Below are positions 16,229 to 24,715 of a stretch of 64,000 nt of DNA, in pieces. A program made the translations under genes and the position numbers. Origin of the DNA: a virus. Location of the stretch: positions 1 through 64,000 of the IMG/VR virus record IMGVR_UViG_3300019129_000002; one strand, given 5' to 3'. Position 1 is the first letter of the stretch, and each line of letters opens with the position of its first letter. The notes under the pieces are model-generated. The model did not search any database. It was given only the letters and a program-made list of their open reading frames with translations, and had not been told where the DNA came from.

Positions 16229-16555
16229 ATGAACGAACAAGAACTTGCCCTCCAACTACAATCTCTACTGGATTACCATTACGATAACAAGGTGATGGTG
16301 GAAATGATTGAGGGAGGGTTGCTCCCAGTGATCCAACTTGTATGTGGAGAGAACATAGTAAACCTTTTCCTCATCAAAGGTGCCAGGAACATGGAAAATG
16401 CTCTCTTGAACATCTCTCAACTCGCAACCGACTCCGGTTGGGTGGTCAACAAATGGGGAGGGTTCTATAACGAACTTTACTCCATACTTTATCAATATTA
16501 TATAGAAGGAACCAATGATCAAGACATTCAGGGTACGCTCCGCTTTAAGTCCTAA
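16229..16555 (+). CDS. Hypothetical protein (108 aa)
   Basis: Mixed alpha/beta protein with no known motif, between the two NblA-like ORFs and overlapping the next small ORF by 41 bp. Not recognised. Confidence 0.55.
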   Translation: MNEQELALQLQSLLDYHYDNKVMVEMIEGGLLPVIQLVCGENIVNLFLIKGARNMENALLNISQLATDSGWVVNKWGGFYNELYSILYQYYIEGTNDQDIQGTLRFKS

Positions 16556-16673
16556 AACTCTCTTTGAAGTCCAAGTCGATATTGACATTCAAGAGGACTC
16601 CGAGGTTATCAAGCAAAAAATCAACGAACAAGTATTTCGTCATTTAGTTATAGAGCTTAAAGAAGATGTCTAA
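16515..16673 (+). CDS. Small hypothetical protein (52 aa)
   Basis: ATG 16515. Beta-strand-like N-terminus (MIKTFRVRSALSPKTLF) followed by a charged helix. Its end overlaps another short frame at 16666. Not recognised; called because start, spacing and composition fit the local style. Confidence 0.4.
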   Translation: MIKTFRVRSALSPKTLFEVQVDIDIQEDSEVIKQKINEQVFRHLVIELKEDV

Positions 16674-16729
16674 CACCACTCACATCGAACGCGGTAACGA
16701 GAAAACCATCTTAGTAACGGATAGGAATT

Positions 16730-16933
16730 ATGAGCAAAAAGTTAAGTCTGTCTCTAACACAGGAGTTCGAGCTAAGAAGAATGATGGACGCCGCTCGGAC
16801 GGGTAACAAAGAACAAATCTTAGAACTGTTAGAAAGTTCTCTTCGTCACAACTTTGAATTAAAGAACCACTTTATCACTTCGGTTATGTCCCTTGAAAAA
16901 GAAATCCAAGAACTGACCTCTTCCAAGGTCTAA
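16730..16933 (+). CDS. NblA-like protein, copy 2 (67 aa)
   Basis: LSLTQEFELRRMMDAARTG then EQILELLESSLRHNFELKNH closely follow the NblA layout (LxLxQxFxLR, a loop, EQxxxLL, and Lys near the end of helix 2), with a charged C-terminal extension. Expected role: adaptor for phycobilisome degradation during infection. Stronger candidate than copy 1. NblA proteins form dimers, so the two copies might pair. Confidence 0.6.
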   Translation: MSKKLSLSLTQEFELRRMMDAARTGNKEQILELLESSLRHNFELKNHFITSVMSLEKEIQELTSSKV

Positions 16934-17127
16934 CAAACAGTCTGGGCAGAAAGTTCTCTTCGGTAGTCCTTTTGTCCACGAATCTTACATCTGTTTAAGG
17001 ATTAAACCGGGACTACCTTACTGGTAGTGTTAACCCCGAAGTAAAGGAACGAATGGGTAAGACATAAGTATATGCTTACTTTGAACTTATAGGACTATTC
17101 AACATTAATCTTCTTCCGGAGGCATAA

Positions 17128-17322
17128 ATGAGAAAGACAATCTTTTTAACCATGAAGGAAATCGAGGGACTTTACCCCCTAGTAGATGTTAACAAGTTTG
17201 AAGGGTTGTCTTACTTCCTAAAACTGATCTTAGATGATTCTGATAGAGAGATAGACGACGTTGTCCCGGTGGGGGTCAACTACATGGAAGAAATGTATAT
17301 TCAAAGTCTACTTGCAAGTTAA
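17128..17322 (+). CDS. Hypothetical protein (64 aa)
   Basis: Acidic small protein, ATG after CCGGAGG. The 195 bp before it hold no convincing gene. Not recognised. Confidence 0.55.
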   Translation: MRKTIFLTMKEIEGLYPLVDVNKFEGLSYFLKLILDDSDREIDDVVPVGVNYMEEMYIQSLLAS

Positions 17323-17340
17323 TCCTATCTGTGTTATAAT
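17312..17340 (+). promoter_or_regulatory. Sigma70-like promoter
   Basis: TTGCAA 17312-17317, 17 bp, TATAAT 17335-17340 with TG upstream. Drives 17366. Confidence 0.65.
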
Positions 17341-17365
17341 GGTAGTGTAGTAAACAAGAGGAACC

Positions 17366-17728
17366 ATGAAAGAAAAAAGTTTCCGGCTACCCCCCCAAGC
17401 CGCTAAAAGGATAGGACGCTCCGTTAGACGTAAAGCCAGAATCTATAATCCAGAAGATGTCAGATACAATCTGGAGAGTATGATGTCTGACTCAAGGTAC
17501 AACGGTGATATTAGAAGGGTGTGGGCTGACTTCCGCCATAAGCATACCAGCTATGAGTATATCCTAGATAGTACCCGGACGGATGATGAAAAAGAAAAAA
17601 ACTATATGGTTAGACGTGCTGGCAACATGATCATGGAACTAACCATCAAAGCTCTTATTGATCAGAGGGAACCTAGTAAAACTTGGAAGTTTCAGTTCTT
17701 AGGGTTTAAGGTAGAAATCAGGAGGTAA
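17366..17728 (+). CDS. Basic hypothetical protein (120 aa)
   Basis: Arg/Lys-rich N-terminus (RLPPQAAKRIGRSVRRKAR) suggests nucleic-acid contact; the remainder is helical. ATG follows GAGGAACC. Not recognised. Confidence 0.6.
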   Translation: MKEKSFRLPPQAAKRIGRSVRRKARIYNPEDVRYNLESMMSDSRYNGDIRRVWADFRHKHTSYEYILDSTRTDDEKEKNYMVRRAGNMIMELTIKALIDQREPSKTWKFQFLGFKVEIRR

Positions 17729-17771
17729 CAATGGTAGGCGTAAAACTAGAGTTCTTCATCGGTGAAAAAGT

Positions 17772-17801
17772 TTGGCACAAACTGAAAAAATGTGTTATAA
17801 T
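17772..17801 (+). promoter_or_regulatory. Sigma70-like promoter
   Basis: TTGGCA 17772-17777, 18 bp, TATAAT 17796-17801 with TG upstream. Drives 17816 and 17923. Confidence 0.6.
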
Positions 17802-17815
17802 GAAGGTACAGACAA

Positions 17816-17917
17816 ATGAAAACACTTTTTCTCTTTTCAATGGCTGTCACCATACTTCGCGGTTTAGCAATCTTTCTTAGTGACCCTCGGATACCTTATA
17901 CAAAATCTTGCAGGTAA
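17816..17917 (+). CDS. Small possible membrane peptide (33 aa)
   Basis: ATG 15 bp after the -10 box. Hydrophobic first half (TLFLFSMAVTILRGLAIFL) could span the membrane. It ends just before the next gene. It may simply be a leader. Confidence 0.3.
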   Translation: MKTLFLFSMAVTILRGLAIFLSDPRIPYTKSCR

Positions 17918-17922
17918 ACAAC

Positions 17923-18414
17923 ATGAACATCTTCGTCTTATCAACTAATCCCGTCGAGTCTGCTAAACTGCACCCCTCTAAAGTTCTTAACAAAATGGCT
18001 TTGGAAGGTTGTCAAATGTTAGCGACCGTTTTCTCTGAACATTATTTAGATTGGGGAACATTACCTAAAAAAGATGGAACGCCTTACAAACCCACCCATA
18101 AGAACCACCCCTGCGTTAAGTGGATCACCGAAAGCCATAGTAACATTGCCTGGACAATAGTTCACTCTATGGCTCTCGCTCTGGAACATCGTGACCGCTA
18201 TGGCAAGCTGCCTGCTACTTACCGCACTCTTCAAAAAGCTAAAGAGTTATTTGAGCGACACACTCGCTACAAGCTTCTTCATTACCAAGTTCTTTCTGAC
18301 GAACATTTCGTAAGAGCAATGATTGAGGATATCAAAACTGATTCCAAAATAACCACAGTGGAAGCATACCGAGCATACATCAAAACCAAACCTTATTTTG
18401 ACGGGAGATTTTAA
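17923..18414 (+). CDS. Phage conserved protein resembling pyrimidine-dimer DNA glycosylase annotations
   Basis: The protein opens MNIFVLSTNPVESAKLHPSK, then HKNHPCVKW and HRDRYGK. This matches a widespread phage family usually annotated as pyrimidine-dimer DNA glycosylase-like (N-terminal MNIFxLSxdP, central THxNHPxxxW, later YGK). ATG 17923 is preferred over the upstream in-frame TTG 17908. If the annotation is right it removes UV damage, which fits a light-exposed host, but the enzymatic activity of this family is not certain. Confidence 0.5.
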   Translation: MNIFVLSTNPVESAKLHPSKVLNKMALEGCQMLATVFSEHYLDWGTLPKKDGTPYKPTHKNHPCVKWITESHSNIAWTIVHSMALALEHRDRYGKLPATYRTLQKAKELFERHTRYKLLHYQVLSDEHFVRAMIEDIKTDSKITTVEAYRAYIKTKPYFDGRF

Positions 18415-18420
18415 ACTACT

Positions 18421-18681
18421 ATGAAAACCATAAACAGTCTCATCTCTAGAAGAAGAGAGATGATCCAAAAGGTCAGAGAAGAGGGACTTTGTGTCCCCTT
18501 TGCCTCCTACGAAGATTGGATGGAAATCCTAGACGACATGATTGATGGTTACTACCTCTACCTCTACTCCGACCTAAACCTTAAAAAAGAAGACCCCTTA
18601 CGAACTTTCAAAGTTCAACAAGCTTTCAGCTATTGGATGAAGTACGGGGAGTACATTACACAAATCACTAGGAATCAATAA
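18421..18681 (+). CDS. Hypothetical protein (86 aa), paralogue of 27248-27559
   Basis: The segment YEDWMEILDDMIDGYYLY followed by RTFKVQQAFSYW parallels REEWEEIVDQIIEGFLIL and DWKVARAFRLF in the product of 27248. This W-x-x-I(V/L)DxMIxGF pattern recurs in phage small proteins of unknown role. Confidence 0.6.
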   Translation: MKTINSLISRRREMIQKVREEGLCVPFASYEDWMEILDDMIDGYYLYLYSDLNLKKEDPLRTFKVQQAFSYWMKYGEYITQITRNQ

Positions 18682-18682
18682 T

Positions 18683-19054
18683 ATGGACTTACACAAACAA
18701 GCTATCGTAGATCAAATCATTGCAAAGGCTAATATCTCAGAGTTAATAGAACAAACAAAAGAGATCCAAAGACTCTTATTGGAAGTAGCTGTCACTACTA
18801 CGGATAAAGCCAAAGAGAAAATCCATTTGCTGGAAACCCTGTTAGAAGGTTATTATCCTATCCAGTACTACCTTTTAGAACGTGGCTTAGAACCTCTCCG
18901 AGATGAGCAAGAAATGATTAACTGTTTGGTTTACCTTATATGTGAGAGTGACGAGTTGGGTTATGACTTCATAGAAGTCACCAATAGCAATGGGGAGCAA
19001 GCTTTAGCTTTCCACAAAGATGTCTTAGATGATTGGTTAGATATGCCTTTTTAA
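18683..19054 (+). CDS. Hypothetical protein (123 aa)
   Basis: Mostly helical and acidic. Starts 1 bp after the previous stop. Not recognised. Confidence 0.6.
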   Translation: MDLHKQAIVDQIIAKANISELIEQTKEIQRLLLEVAVTTTDKAKEKIHLLETLLEGYYPIQYYLLERGLEPLRDEQEMINCLVYLICESDELGYDFIEVTNSNGEQALAFHKDVLDDWLDMPF

Positions 19055-19086
19055 TAAGGTCGCAGTAAACAACAAGGGTTAAAACT

Positions 19087-19365
19087 ATGAACATTTATGA
19101 CCTTTTCACTCCTCCTAATATTGCAGAAGAGATGAGAAGAGCTAGGGCTGACTACTGGAGGGTTAACAACTCTTCTCCCTCGGAAAGGGTTGCAAGAACC
19201 CTCCCTTGTCCAGAGGAAGTAGATCCCCGTACTTGGGAGTTCTGTATGGAGTTCCTGCAAAACAATAACCGTCTTCCAAGAGAAGAAGATGTAGTAAGGT
19301 TTTGCATCCGGAACCGTATTCCTGTCCAAGTCCGTCTGATTCGCAGTAGAAGAGGTTTATTATGA
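19087..19365 (+). CDS. Hypothetical protein (92 aa)
   Basis: Contains PREEDVVRFCIRNRIPVQVRLIRSRRG, a basic C-terminus that could contact nucleic acid. Not recognised. Confidence 0.55.
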   Translation: MNIYDLFTPPNIAEEMRRARADYWRVNNSSPSERVARTLPCPEEVDPRTWEFCMEFLQNNNRLPREEDVVRFCIRNRIPVQVRLIRSRRGLL

Positions 19366-19443
19366 ACAATGTATGATTTTAGTAGTCTCATTAGTAGGTT
19401 TGATTGACGTGACATCACCCCGAAAAACAAACAATACAAGCGA

Positions 19444-20493
19444 GTGCAGTTTAAGCAAAATAAATGGAAGTATAATAATGGAGTTATCAAATTGACGAGT
19501 ATAAAAGAAAAGAGGGAAGCGTATAAAACGGACGAAGGGTTTGAGTTCCCAGAATATTTTGAGAAGTATCAAAACGCTGTGGCTACCCTTTGGAGACCTC
19601 AAGAAGTTTCCATGTCCAGTGATGTGAGAGACTGGGGGAACGCCACCCCAGAAGAGAAAACCTTAATAGGAGGACTTCTAAAAGGTTTTACTCAGTTTGA
19701 ATGTATTGTAGGAGACTACTGGTCAGATGACGTGGCACAGATGTTTCCTAAGCCCGAAATCTTGTCTATGGTTAGAGCTTATTCTTTACAGGAATGTATC
19801 CATCAGGAAGCTTATAATCATCTTTCAGATACCCTTGGCATAAACGAGTTCCAGGCTTTCCTTGGTGACCCCGTGGCCCAGAAAAAACTCAAACAGTTTT
19901 ACAACTATTGCAATAGTGGTAAAGTTACCCTCGGGGTCTTCTCCGGCGCTGGAGAAGGTGTTAGTCTATTTAGTTCCTTTGCCATCTTACTAAGCTTCAG
20001 TCTTAGTGGAAGGTTTAAAGGGTTGGCACAGATTATCTCCTGGAGTCAGATAGATGAACAGACTCATAGTGATTCAGGTTGCTCCCTCTTCCGACAACTT
20101 GTTAGAGAAGAAGGAATAACCTTTGAAGAGAAAGTAGAAATCTTTAATGGTTTCAACGCTGTATTAGATAATGAGTTACACTTCCTTCAGAATGCCTTCC
20201 AGGGGAGGGATAAAACCATCAATGGGTTGAATATAGAAATTATGGAACACTACATGAGATCCCGAGCTAACAACCGATTGAGAGCATTAGGTATCTACGA
20301 TGAGAAGGACTTCTTCTATGAATACGAGCCGGCATTAGCTTTCAAGGTGAGCGAATGGTTTGACCCCTTATCTACGGGTTCTATTTCTCATGACTTCTTT
20401 GCATTAACAAAAGAAGGTAGCTCTTACGTAGCGAAACCGACCTACAACTGGGAACTAGTCAATATCGGAAAAATATCATTGGAGTATAGGTAA
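19444..20493 (+). CDS. nrdB: Ribonucleotide reductase class I beta subunit
   Basis: Diiron ligands are readable: Glu in TQFECIVGDYW, ExxH in QECIHQEAY with the radical Tyr four residues after the His, Glu in GAGEGVSLF, and DEQTH. The tyrosine makes it a Tyr-radical type rather than the Phe-bearing class Ic. Start is GTG 19444, or better TTG 19492 (MTSIKEKREAY), which has GGAG about 10 bp upstream. Works with NrdA at 21403 to make deoxynucleotides. Confidence 0.9.
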   Translation: MQFKQNKWKYNNGVIKLTSIKEKREAYKTDEGFEFPEYFEKYQNAVATLWRPQEVSMSSDVRDWGNATPEEKTLIGGLLKGFTQFECIVGDYWSDDVAQMFPKPEILSMVRAYSLQECIHQEAYNHLSDTLGINEFQAFLGDPVAQKKLKQFYNYCNSGKVTLGVFSGAGEGVSLFSSFAILLSFSLSGRFKGLAQIISWSQIDEQTHSDSGCSLFRQLVREEGITFEEKVEIFNGFNAVLDNELHFLQNAFQGRDKTINGLNIEIMEHYMRSRANNRLRALGIYDEKDFFYEYEPALAFKVSEWFDPLSTGSISHDFFALTKEGSSYVAKPTYNWELVNIGKISLEYR

Positions 20494-20801
20494 TGGACAT
20501 AGAAGAGTTTAAGCAAAAAATCATCGACTCTTCAAATGGATTTAAGATTCCATTAAGTGACGGAACTTATATCATCTATAATCATTCTTCCAAGATAGGT
20601 ATTATAGAGAGACTAAAGGTAATCAAAGAGGAAACCACGGCTTATTTCACCGAGGGTCTAGAAGTCACCTATTACCAAGATGGGGAAAATAGTATGGAAG
20701 TTACCTTTCGAAATATTACCTTTCTTGAGTTTGCTTGCAGTCAAGTAAAACTTTTATTTGGGTGTGCTTTCTATTGTCAAAATCCTACGGAAAGGTTATA
20801 A
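20493..20801 (+). CDS. Hypothetical protein (102 aa)
   Basis: Start overlaps the nrdB stop by one base (TAATG). Beta-rich, acidic. Its 3' end contains the next promoter. Not recognised. Confidence 0.6.
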   Translation: MDIEEFKQKIIDSSNGFKIPLSDGTYIIYNHSSKIGIIERLKVIKEETTAYFTEGLEVTYYQDGENSMEVTFRNITFLEFACSQVKLLFGCAFYCQNPTERL

Positions 20802-20802
20802 T
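20774..20802 (+). promoter_or_regulatory. Sigma70-like promoter
   Basis: TTGTCA 20774-20779, 17 bp, TATAAT 20797-20802. Only 4 bp before the ATG at 20807, so that ORF would be leaderless or nearly so. Confidence 0.6.
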
Positions 20803-20806
20803 ATAA

Positions 20807-21031
20807 ATGAACACAAGGAAACTAACCTACTTAGGAAACGGTATTGTCCTTATTTCTTACTGGTTAATGTTAAAGGTTAACCCTATCTATGCCGGAGGTA
20901 AGGTTATAGGTGGAAGTATCCTTATTTACTGCTTTATAAAAGAAAAGCGATGGGATATAGCAGCCATGTTAACCTTGTTCTCTTGCGTAGATATCTCAGT
21001 AGTTCTAAACGTATTATTTGGAGGAAACTAA
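20807..21031 (+). CDS. Small membrane protein (74 aa)
   Basis: Two to three hydrophobic stretches (NGIVLISYWLML; GGSILIYCFI; AAMLTLFSCVDISVVLNVLF). Not recognised; a holin-like or membrane-modulating role is only a guess. Confidence 0.5.
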   Translation: MNTRKLTYLGNGIVLISYWLMLKVNPIYAGGKVIGGSILIYCFIKEKRWDIAAMLTLFSCVDISVVLNVLFGGN

Positions 21032-21402
21032 AATGAGTCGGAGTCCTGTATTTACTATCCTTGTTGATTTTAAGTGTTTCATAAAAGATCTGACAAAGTT
21101 GCCTTCTAAATGGTTCTAAGATGAACCACCTGCCAGTTTTGATTCTAGATTTAACAATGGGAAGATCACAAAAACACCCATAAAGAGATGTTAATGCGCT
21201 CGCTGGCTCATATTTAATAAACAATAACAACGGGAGGGGGAACCCTCCTGATTTTGACTTTTTTATGATTTACCATAAACACCACCTATTGCCAAAACAC
21301 CCTAGAGGAACAGACGACTTTAAAGAAAAGGAAGGAGTCCGGAGAACTTTCCAAATATCAGAATAAATAAGGGATAGACAAAAAGAATAGAAAGAGGATT
21401 TT
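21032..21402. other. Region before nrdA without a convincing gene
   Basis: A 28-codon frame at 21032-21118 follows GGAGGAAACTAA and might be expressed. The rest shows only the GC hairpin at 21233 and an A/G-rich leader before nrdA. Confidence 0.4.
21233..21264 (+). terminator. Possible rho-independent terminator
   Basis: GGAGGG 21233-21238, loop GGAA, CCCTCC 21243-21248, then a T6 run at 21259-21264. The T run is 10 bp away, so efficiency is uncertain. Confidence 0.5.
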
Positions 21403-23328
21403 ATGAAGACAAGACCAGATTGGTTCACACCCGAGGCGGTTGAGACGGTAAATCAAGGTTACTTATTACCGGGGGAAACAGTAAGAGGGGCTTTTGAAAG
21501 GGTTAGCAAACAGGCATCCAAGGATTTAGGCATTCCAGAAATAGAAGAGGAGATTTTCCATTGTCTTTGGAATGGCTTCGTAGGTTTAGCTTCACCCGTT
21601 TTCTCAAATTATGGTGCTTCTAGAGGAATGCCCATTTCCTGTTACAGTGTGGATGTAGGAGATTCTGTTCAAAGCATTTTCTCTCATTTAAAAGAAGTTT
21701 CCTTACTTTCCAAAAATGGCGGGGGAGTGGGGATTTATTTAGGAAACCTGAGACCTGCTGGAGCCCCTATTATGGGGGGAGGTAAGTCCAATGGGAGTGT
21801 TAGTTTTGCTCAAGTGTTTGATACTACTTCTAGGGTGGTCTCACAAGGAGGAGTTCGCAGGGGAGCTTTCTCTTTCTTCTTACCTATTGACCACCCTGAT
21901 TTACCTGAACTATTGAGGAGTAAACGTCACGATCAGGGTGACCCTCGAACATTCATCGATTCTAATATAGCTTTGACTGTCCCAGACAAGTGGATGGAAG
22001 AACTTATGGCAGGTGACCCTGAGAAGTTTGAGTTGATGACAGAAATCATTGAAACCCGTATGGCTTCAGGTTCCCCCTATCTTATCTACATAGATAACGT
22101 AAACAATCAGAACCCTGAGTGTTACAAAGAAAGAGGTTTGAAGGTTAGTACGAGTAATATTTGTACTGAAATTGTCCTCCATACTGATGAGAACCACACC
22201 TTTGTCTGTTGTCTAAGTTCTCTTAACCTCGCACGGTTTGGAGAGTGGAAAGATTTAAGGTTTAAATCCGGTAGATCAGTCCCTCAAGTTTGCACCTATT
22301 TATTAGAAGGTGTCTTGACAAACTTTATTCAAAGAACAAAAAATCAACCTGGAATGGGTCGTGCAAGACGGTTTGCTGAGAAGTCCCGTGCGATTGCAGT
22401 AGGTGTCATGGGTTACCACCTCTATCTTCAGAAGAAGGGTATCCCTTTTAAAAGTGATGAGGCTCGTAGAGAGAACATTCTTATCCACTCCTTCATCCGA
22501 AATGAATGTGACATAGCAAGTAGAGAGTTAGCCACCCTATACGGCGAACCTGAGTGGTGTGAGGGGTCTGGTTTCCGACATACTCATCGTACAGCCATAG
22601 CACCCACCAGGACTAACTCTGTTATCTGTGGGGCATTTAGTCAGGGTATTGAACCCGTAGATAGAAACTACTTTGTCGTTAAACAGATGCAAGGTGTATT
22701 TGTCCGTAAGAACCCTGTTCTGGAGGGCATCCTGGAAGAGTACGGGAAGAACACGGAAGAAGTGTGGAGTTCCATCAATGATAATGATGGTAGTGTTTTA
22801 CATTTGAGTTTCCTTCCTTGGGAAGTGAAACAAGTCTTCTTAACTGCTAGAGAGATAGACCAGACAGAAATTATCCGACAAGCTGCTGAACGTCAACCCT
22901 ACATCTGCCAAGCTCAATCGGTTAACTTATTCGTTAACTCCAACGTTACTGAAGAAGAGTTAATGTATTATCACTTGTTGGCTTGGAAGAAGAAAATGAA
23001 GTCCCTTTATTATTTGAAAGCTAAATCACCCCAGAATGAGAAAACTCCTTTAACTATCATTACTAAGGAGGGTTGCCCGTTCTGTGAAAAGGCTAAGTTG
23101 TTGGCACGGGAGAGGAACTATTATGTAACTGTAATGGACAGAGATGAGTACCCGGCTAAGGAACTCTTGAAGGATGTTTTCTGGAATACATACCCTAAGA
23201 TATTTATTGATGGGAAGTTCATCGGAGGGTATCAAGAACTATTAGAGGTTCAGCATAAAGGATTAGGCAACGTTGTAAACTTAGAAACAGAGGAAACGGA
23301 GGCAGATTGTGTCAGTTGTGAAGGATAA
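21403..23328 (+). CDS. nrdA: Ribonucleotide reductase class I alpha subunit with internal glutaredoxin domain
   Basis: Catalytic residues of an alpha subunit: Cys80 (SCYSVD), the NxCxE triad Asn252/Cys254/Glu256 (SNICTE) and Cys269/270. There is no N-terminal ATP-cone, and the core is short (about 540 aa). After the core end (MKSLYYLKAKS) a glutaredoxin domain begins: CPFC at 558-561, later TYPKIFIDGKFIGG. The chain then closes with the CVSC pair (636-639) that in class I enzymes swings into the active site to re-reduce it. The glutaredoxin therefore sits between core and redox tail. Overlaps the next gene by 20 bp. Confidence 0.9.
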   Translation: MKTRPDWFTPEAVETVNQGYLLPGETVRGAFERVSKQASKDLGIPEIEEEIFHCLWNGFVGLASPVFSNYGASRGMPISCYSVDVGDSVQSIFSHLKEVSLLSKNGGGVGIYLGNLRPAGAPIMGGGKSNGSVSFAQVFDTTSRVVSQGGVRRGAFSFFLPIDHPDLPELLRSKRHDQGDPRTFIDSNIALTVPDKWMEELMAGDPEKFELMTEIIETRMASGSPYLIYIDNVNNQNPECYKERGLKVSTSNICTEIVLHTDENHTFVCCLSSLNLARFGEWKDLRFKSGRSVPQVCTYLLEGVLTNFIQRTKNQPGMGRARRFAEKSRAIAVGVMGYHLYLQKKGIPFKSDEARRENILIHSFIRNECDIASRELATLYGEPEWCEGSGFRHTHRTAIAPTRTNSVICGAFSQGIEPVDRNYFVVKQMQGVFVRKNPVLEGILEEYGKNTEEVWSSINDNDGSVLHLSFLPWEVKQVFLTAREIDQTEIIRQAAERQPYICQAQSVNLFVNSNVTEEELMYYHLLAWKKKMKSLYYLKAKSPQNEKTPLTIITKEGCPFCEKAKLLARERNYYVTVMDRDEYPAKELLKDVFWNTYPKIFIDGKFIGGYQELLEVQHKGLGNVVNLETEETEADCVSCEG

Positions 23329-23971
23329 GAAGAAGGGGTGGCAAGTGAAAAAGTGTACAAGTATTAAGAAGAGAAGACCCTTAACTTCCAATGAAAGAAA
23401 AATGGTAGTAGCTAATCTCCATCTCCCGAAAATCTTGGCATTCAAGGCTATCAGGAGTACAGGGGGTTGGACGGGTTCCTACACCCGTGAAGACTTAGAA
23501 TCTGTAGGAAACTTTGCTTTGTGTGCTGCTGCCCAAGATTACGATCCGGATAATAAGGCTGGTGCTTCTTTCGAGACTTACGCATGGTACAAGGTTCAGG
23601 GTTACATCAGACACGCCCTCAGAGATAAGAGTAGGGTTGTCAAAATGCCTCGTTGGATACCTAAGATGAGAATCAAGGTAAGAGAGCTTATTCAACAAGG
23701 TAAGACCAATGAGGAAGTTGCCAAGGAGCTTGATATCACGGTAGAAAAAGTGGAAATGTGTGAACGCAGTTGGCATGAAATCCCTTATCCTCTCGAACCC
23801 GAAAACAGAGATTGGATTCTATTTGAACATAATAGTTCTTCCAGAGATAACCCTGAAATGTTAAAATATATTAAAAGTTTAGGGGAAGACCAGATTCTTG
23901 AACTGGTGGGAAAGATAGAAAGTGGAGATCTAAGTGATGAAAGGTTGCAAACCATCCTTCTTTTTGGGTAA
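23309..23971 (+). CDS. Second sigma-factor-like protein
   Basis: Region 2 pattern: REDLESVGNFALCAAAQDYDP, then FETYAWYKVQGYIRHALRDKSR, followed by PRWIPK and a helix-turn-helix GKTNEEVAKELDITVEKVE. The C-terminal 55 residues do not look like region 4. GTG start within the nrdA end. Two phage sigma-like proteins suggest a staged transcription programme. Followed by a strong terminator. Confidence 0.7.
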   Translation: MSVVKDKKKGWQVKKCTSIKKRRPLTSNERKMVVANLHLPKILAFKAIRSTGGWTGSYTREDLESVGNFALCAAAQDYDPDNKAGASFETYAWYKVQGYIRHALRDKSRVVKMPRWIPKMRIKVRELIQQGKTNEEVAKELDITVEKVEMCERSWHEIPYPLEPENRDWILFEHNSSSRDNPEMLKYIKSLGEDQILELVGKIESGDLSDERLQTILLFG

Positions 23972-24044
23972 AACCTCTTAGGAAAAGGTCGCTTAAATAT
24001 GGGTATTCCTTTCCCTCTTCACCAAATAACAGGCAGATATTTAG

Positions 24045-24069
24045 AGATCCAGATTCTGGGTCTTTTTTT
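24045..24069 (+). terminator. Rho-independent terminator
   Basis: Stem AGATCCA 24045-24051 / TGGGTCT 24057-24063, 5-nt loop, then seven T (24063-24069). Ends the nrdA/sigma unit. Confidence 0.8.
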
Positions 24070-24150
24070 AGGTATAACGGGCAGGTAAACGTAGAAGTTA
24101 AAGAAGAACTTGATACCCCTCTGAACTACTAGCTATTTTAGAAGAATATT

Positions 24151-24336
24151 GTGACTAATATGGAACAAGAACTACTCACCAAAGAAGAAATCCAAAAACT
24201 TATCAACGGTACTTATACGGATAGAATAAGGTTGGCCTACGACCTCGTTCAACTCCACAACTGGGAGGAATCCGATGCCCTTGATATAATCGATGAAACA
24301 ATAGCGTTCTATAAAGAACAGGAAGAACAAGTATGA
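24151..24336 (+). CDS. Small acidic hypothetical protein (61 aa)
   Basis: LLTKEEIQKLINGTYTDR then an acidic helix. Size is like NblA but the spacing of hydrophobic and Gln/Phe positions does not fit. Start GTG 24151 or ATG 24160. Not recognised. Confidence 0.5.
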   Translation: MTNMEQELLTKEEIQKLINGTYTDRIRLAYDLVQLHNWEESDALDIIDETIAFYKEQEEQV

Positions 24337-24455
24337 TTTCCACTTTAGATTTGCTTCCCTAACCTCTACACTTATGACGATGACAACCCTCTCGTAGCTA
24401 GGAACCGTAATGCTTTCGATAACGTTGCCTACATTTCTATAGAATCGGCGGAGAA

Positions 24456-24680
24456 GTGTCTTATTTACTTTATTTAAAAATCTGGCGGATGGTTAAAATG
24501 AAATATCTTCTTACCTTGATTGAACAGAAAACGCTTTTAGCCGTTAACACCCTAGAAGTAGAAACTTGTAAAAAACCTTCTTCGGTTGCACTCTGGAAAG
24601 ATAGTGTTTCCAAAGGTCTCGTCCAGGAAAAAGATATTCAAAACTACAGATTTGTCTATAGAGCCTTGTCAAAAGGGTAA
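24456..24680 (+). CDS. Small hypothetical protein (about 60-74 aa)
   Basis: The internal ATG 24498 (MKYLLTLIEQKT) is likely the real start; the upstream part lacks a ribosome site. Its 3' end contains the tRNA promoter. Not recognised. Confidence 0.45.
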   Translation: MSYLLYLKIWRMVKMKYLLTLIEQKTLLAVNTLEVETCKKPSSVALWKDSVSKGLVQEKDIQNYRFVYRALSKG

Positions 24681-24694
24681 ATAAAGGTTATAAT
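24666..24694 (+). promoter_or_regulatory. Sigma70-like promoter of the tRNA gene
   Basis: TTGTCA 24666-24671, 17 bp, TATAAT 24689-24694, 21 bp before the tRNA. Confidence 0.75.
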
Positions 24695-24715
24695 AGTTGT
24701 GTGTAAGGAGTTCAT

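Noticed and set aside
24151-24336. A third NblA-like gene (61 aa)
   Set aside because: Size fits, but the QxF/L spacing and the second helix pattern do not.
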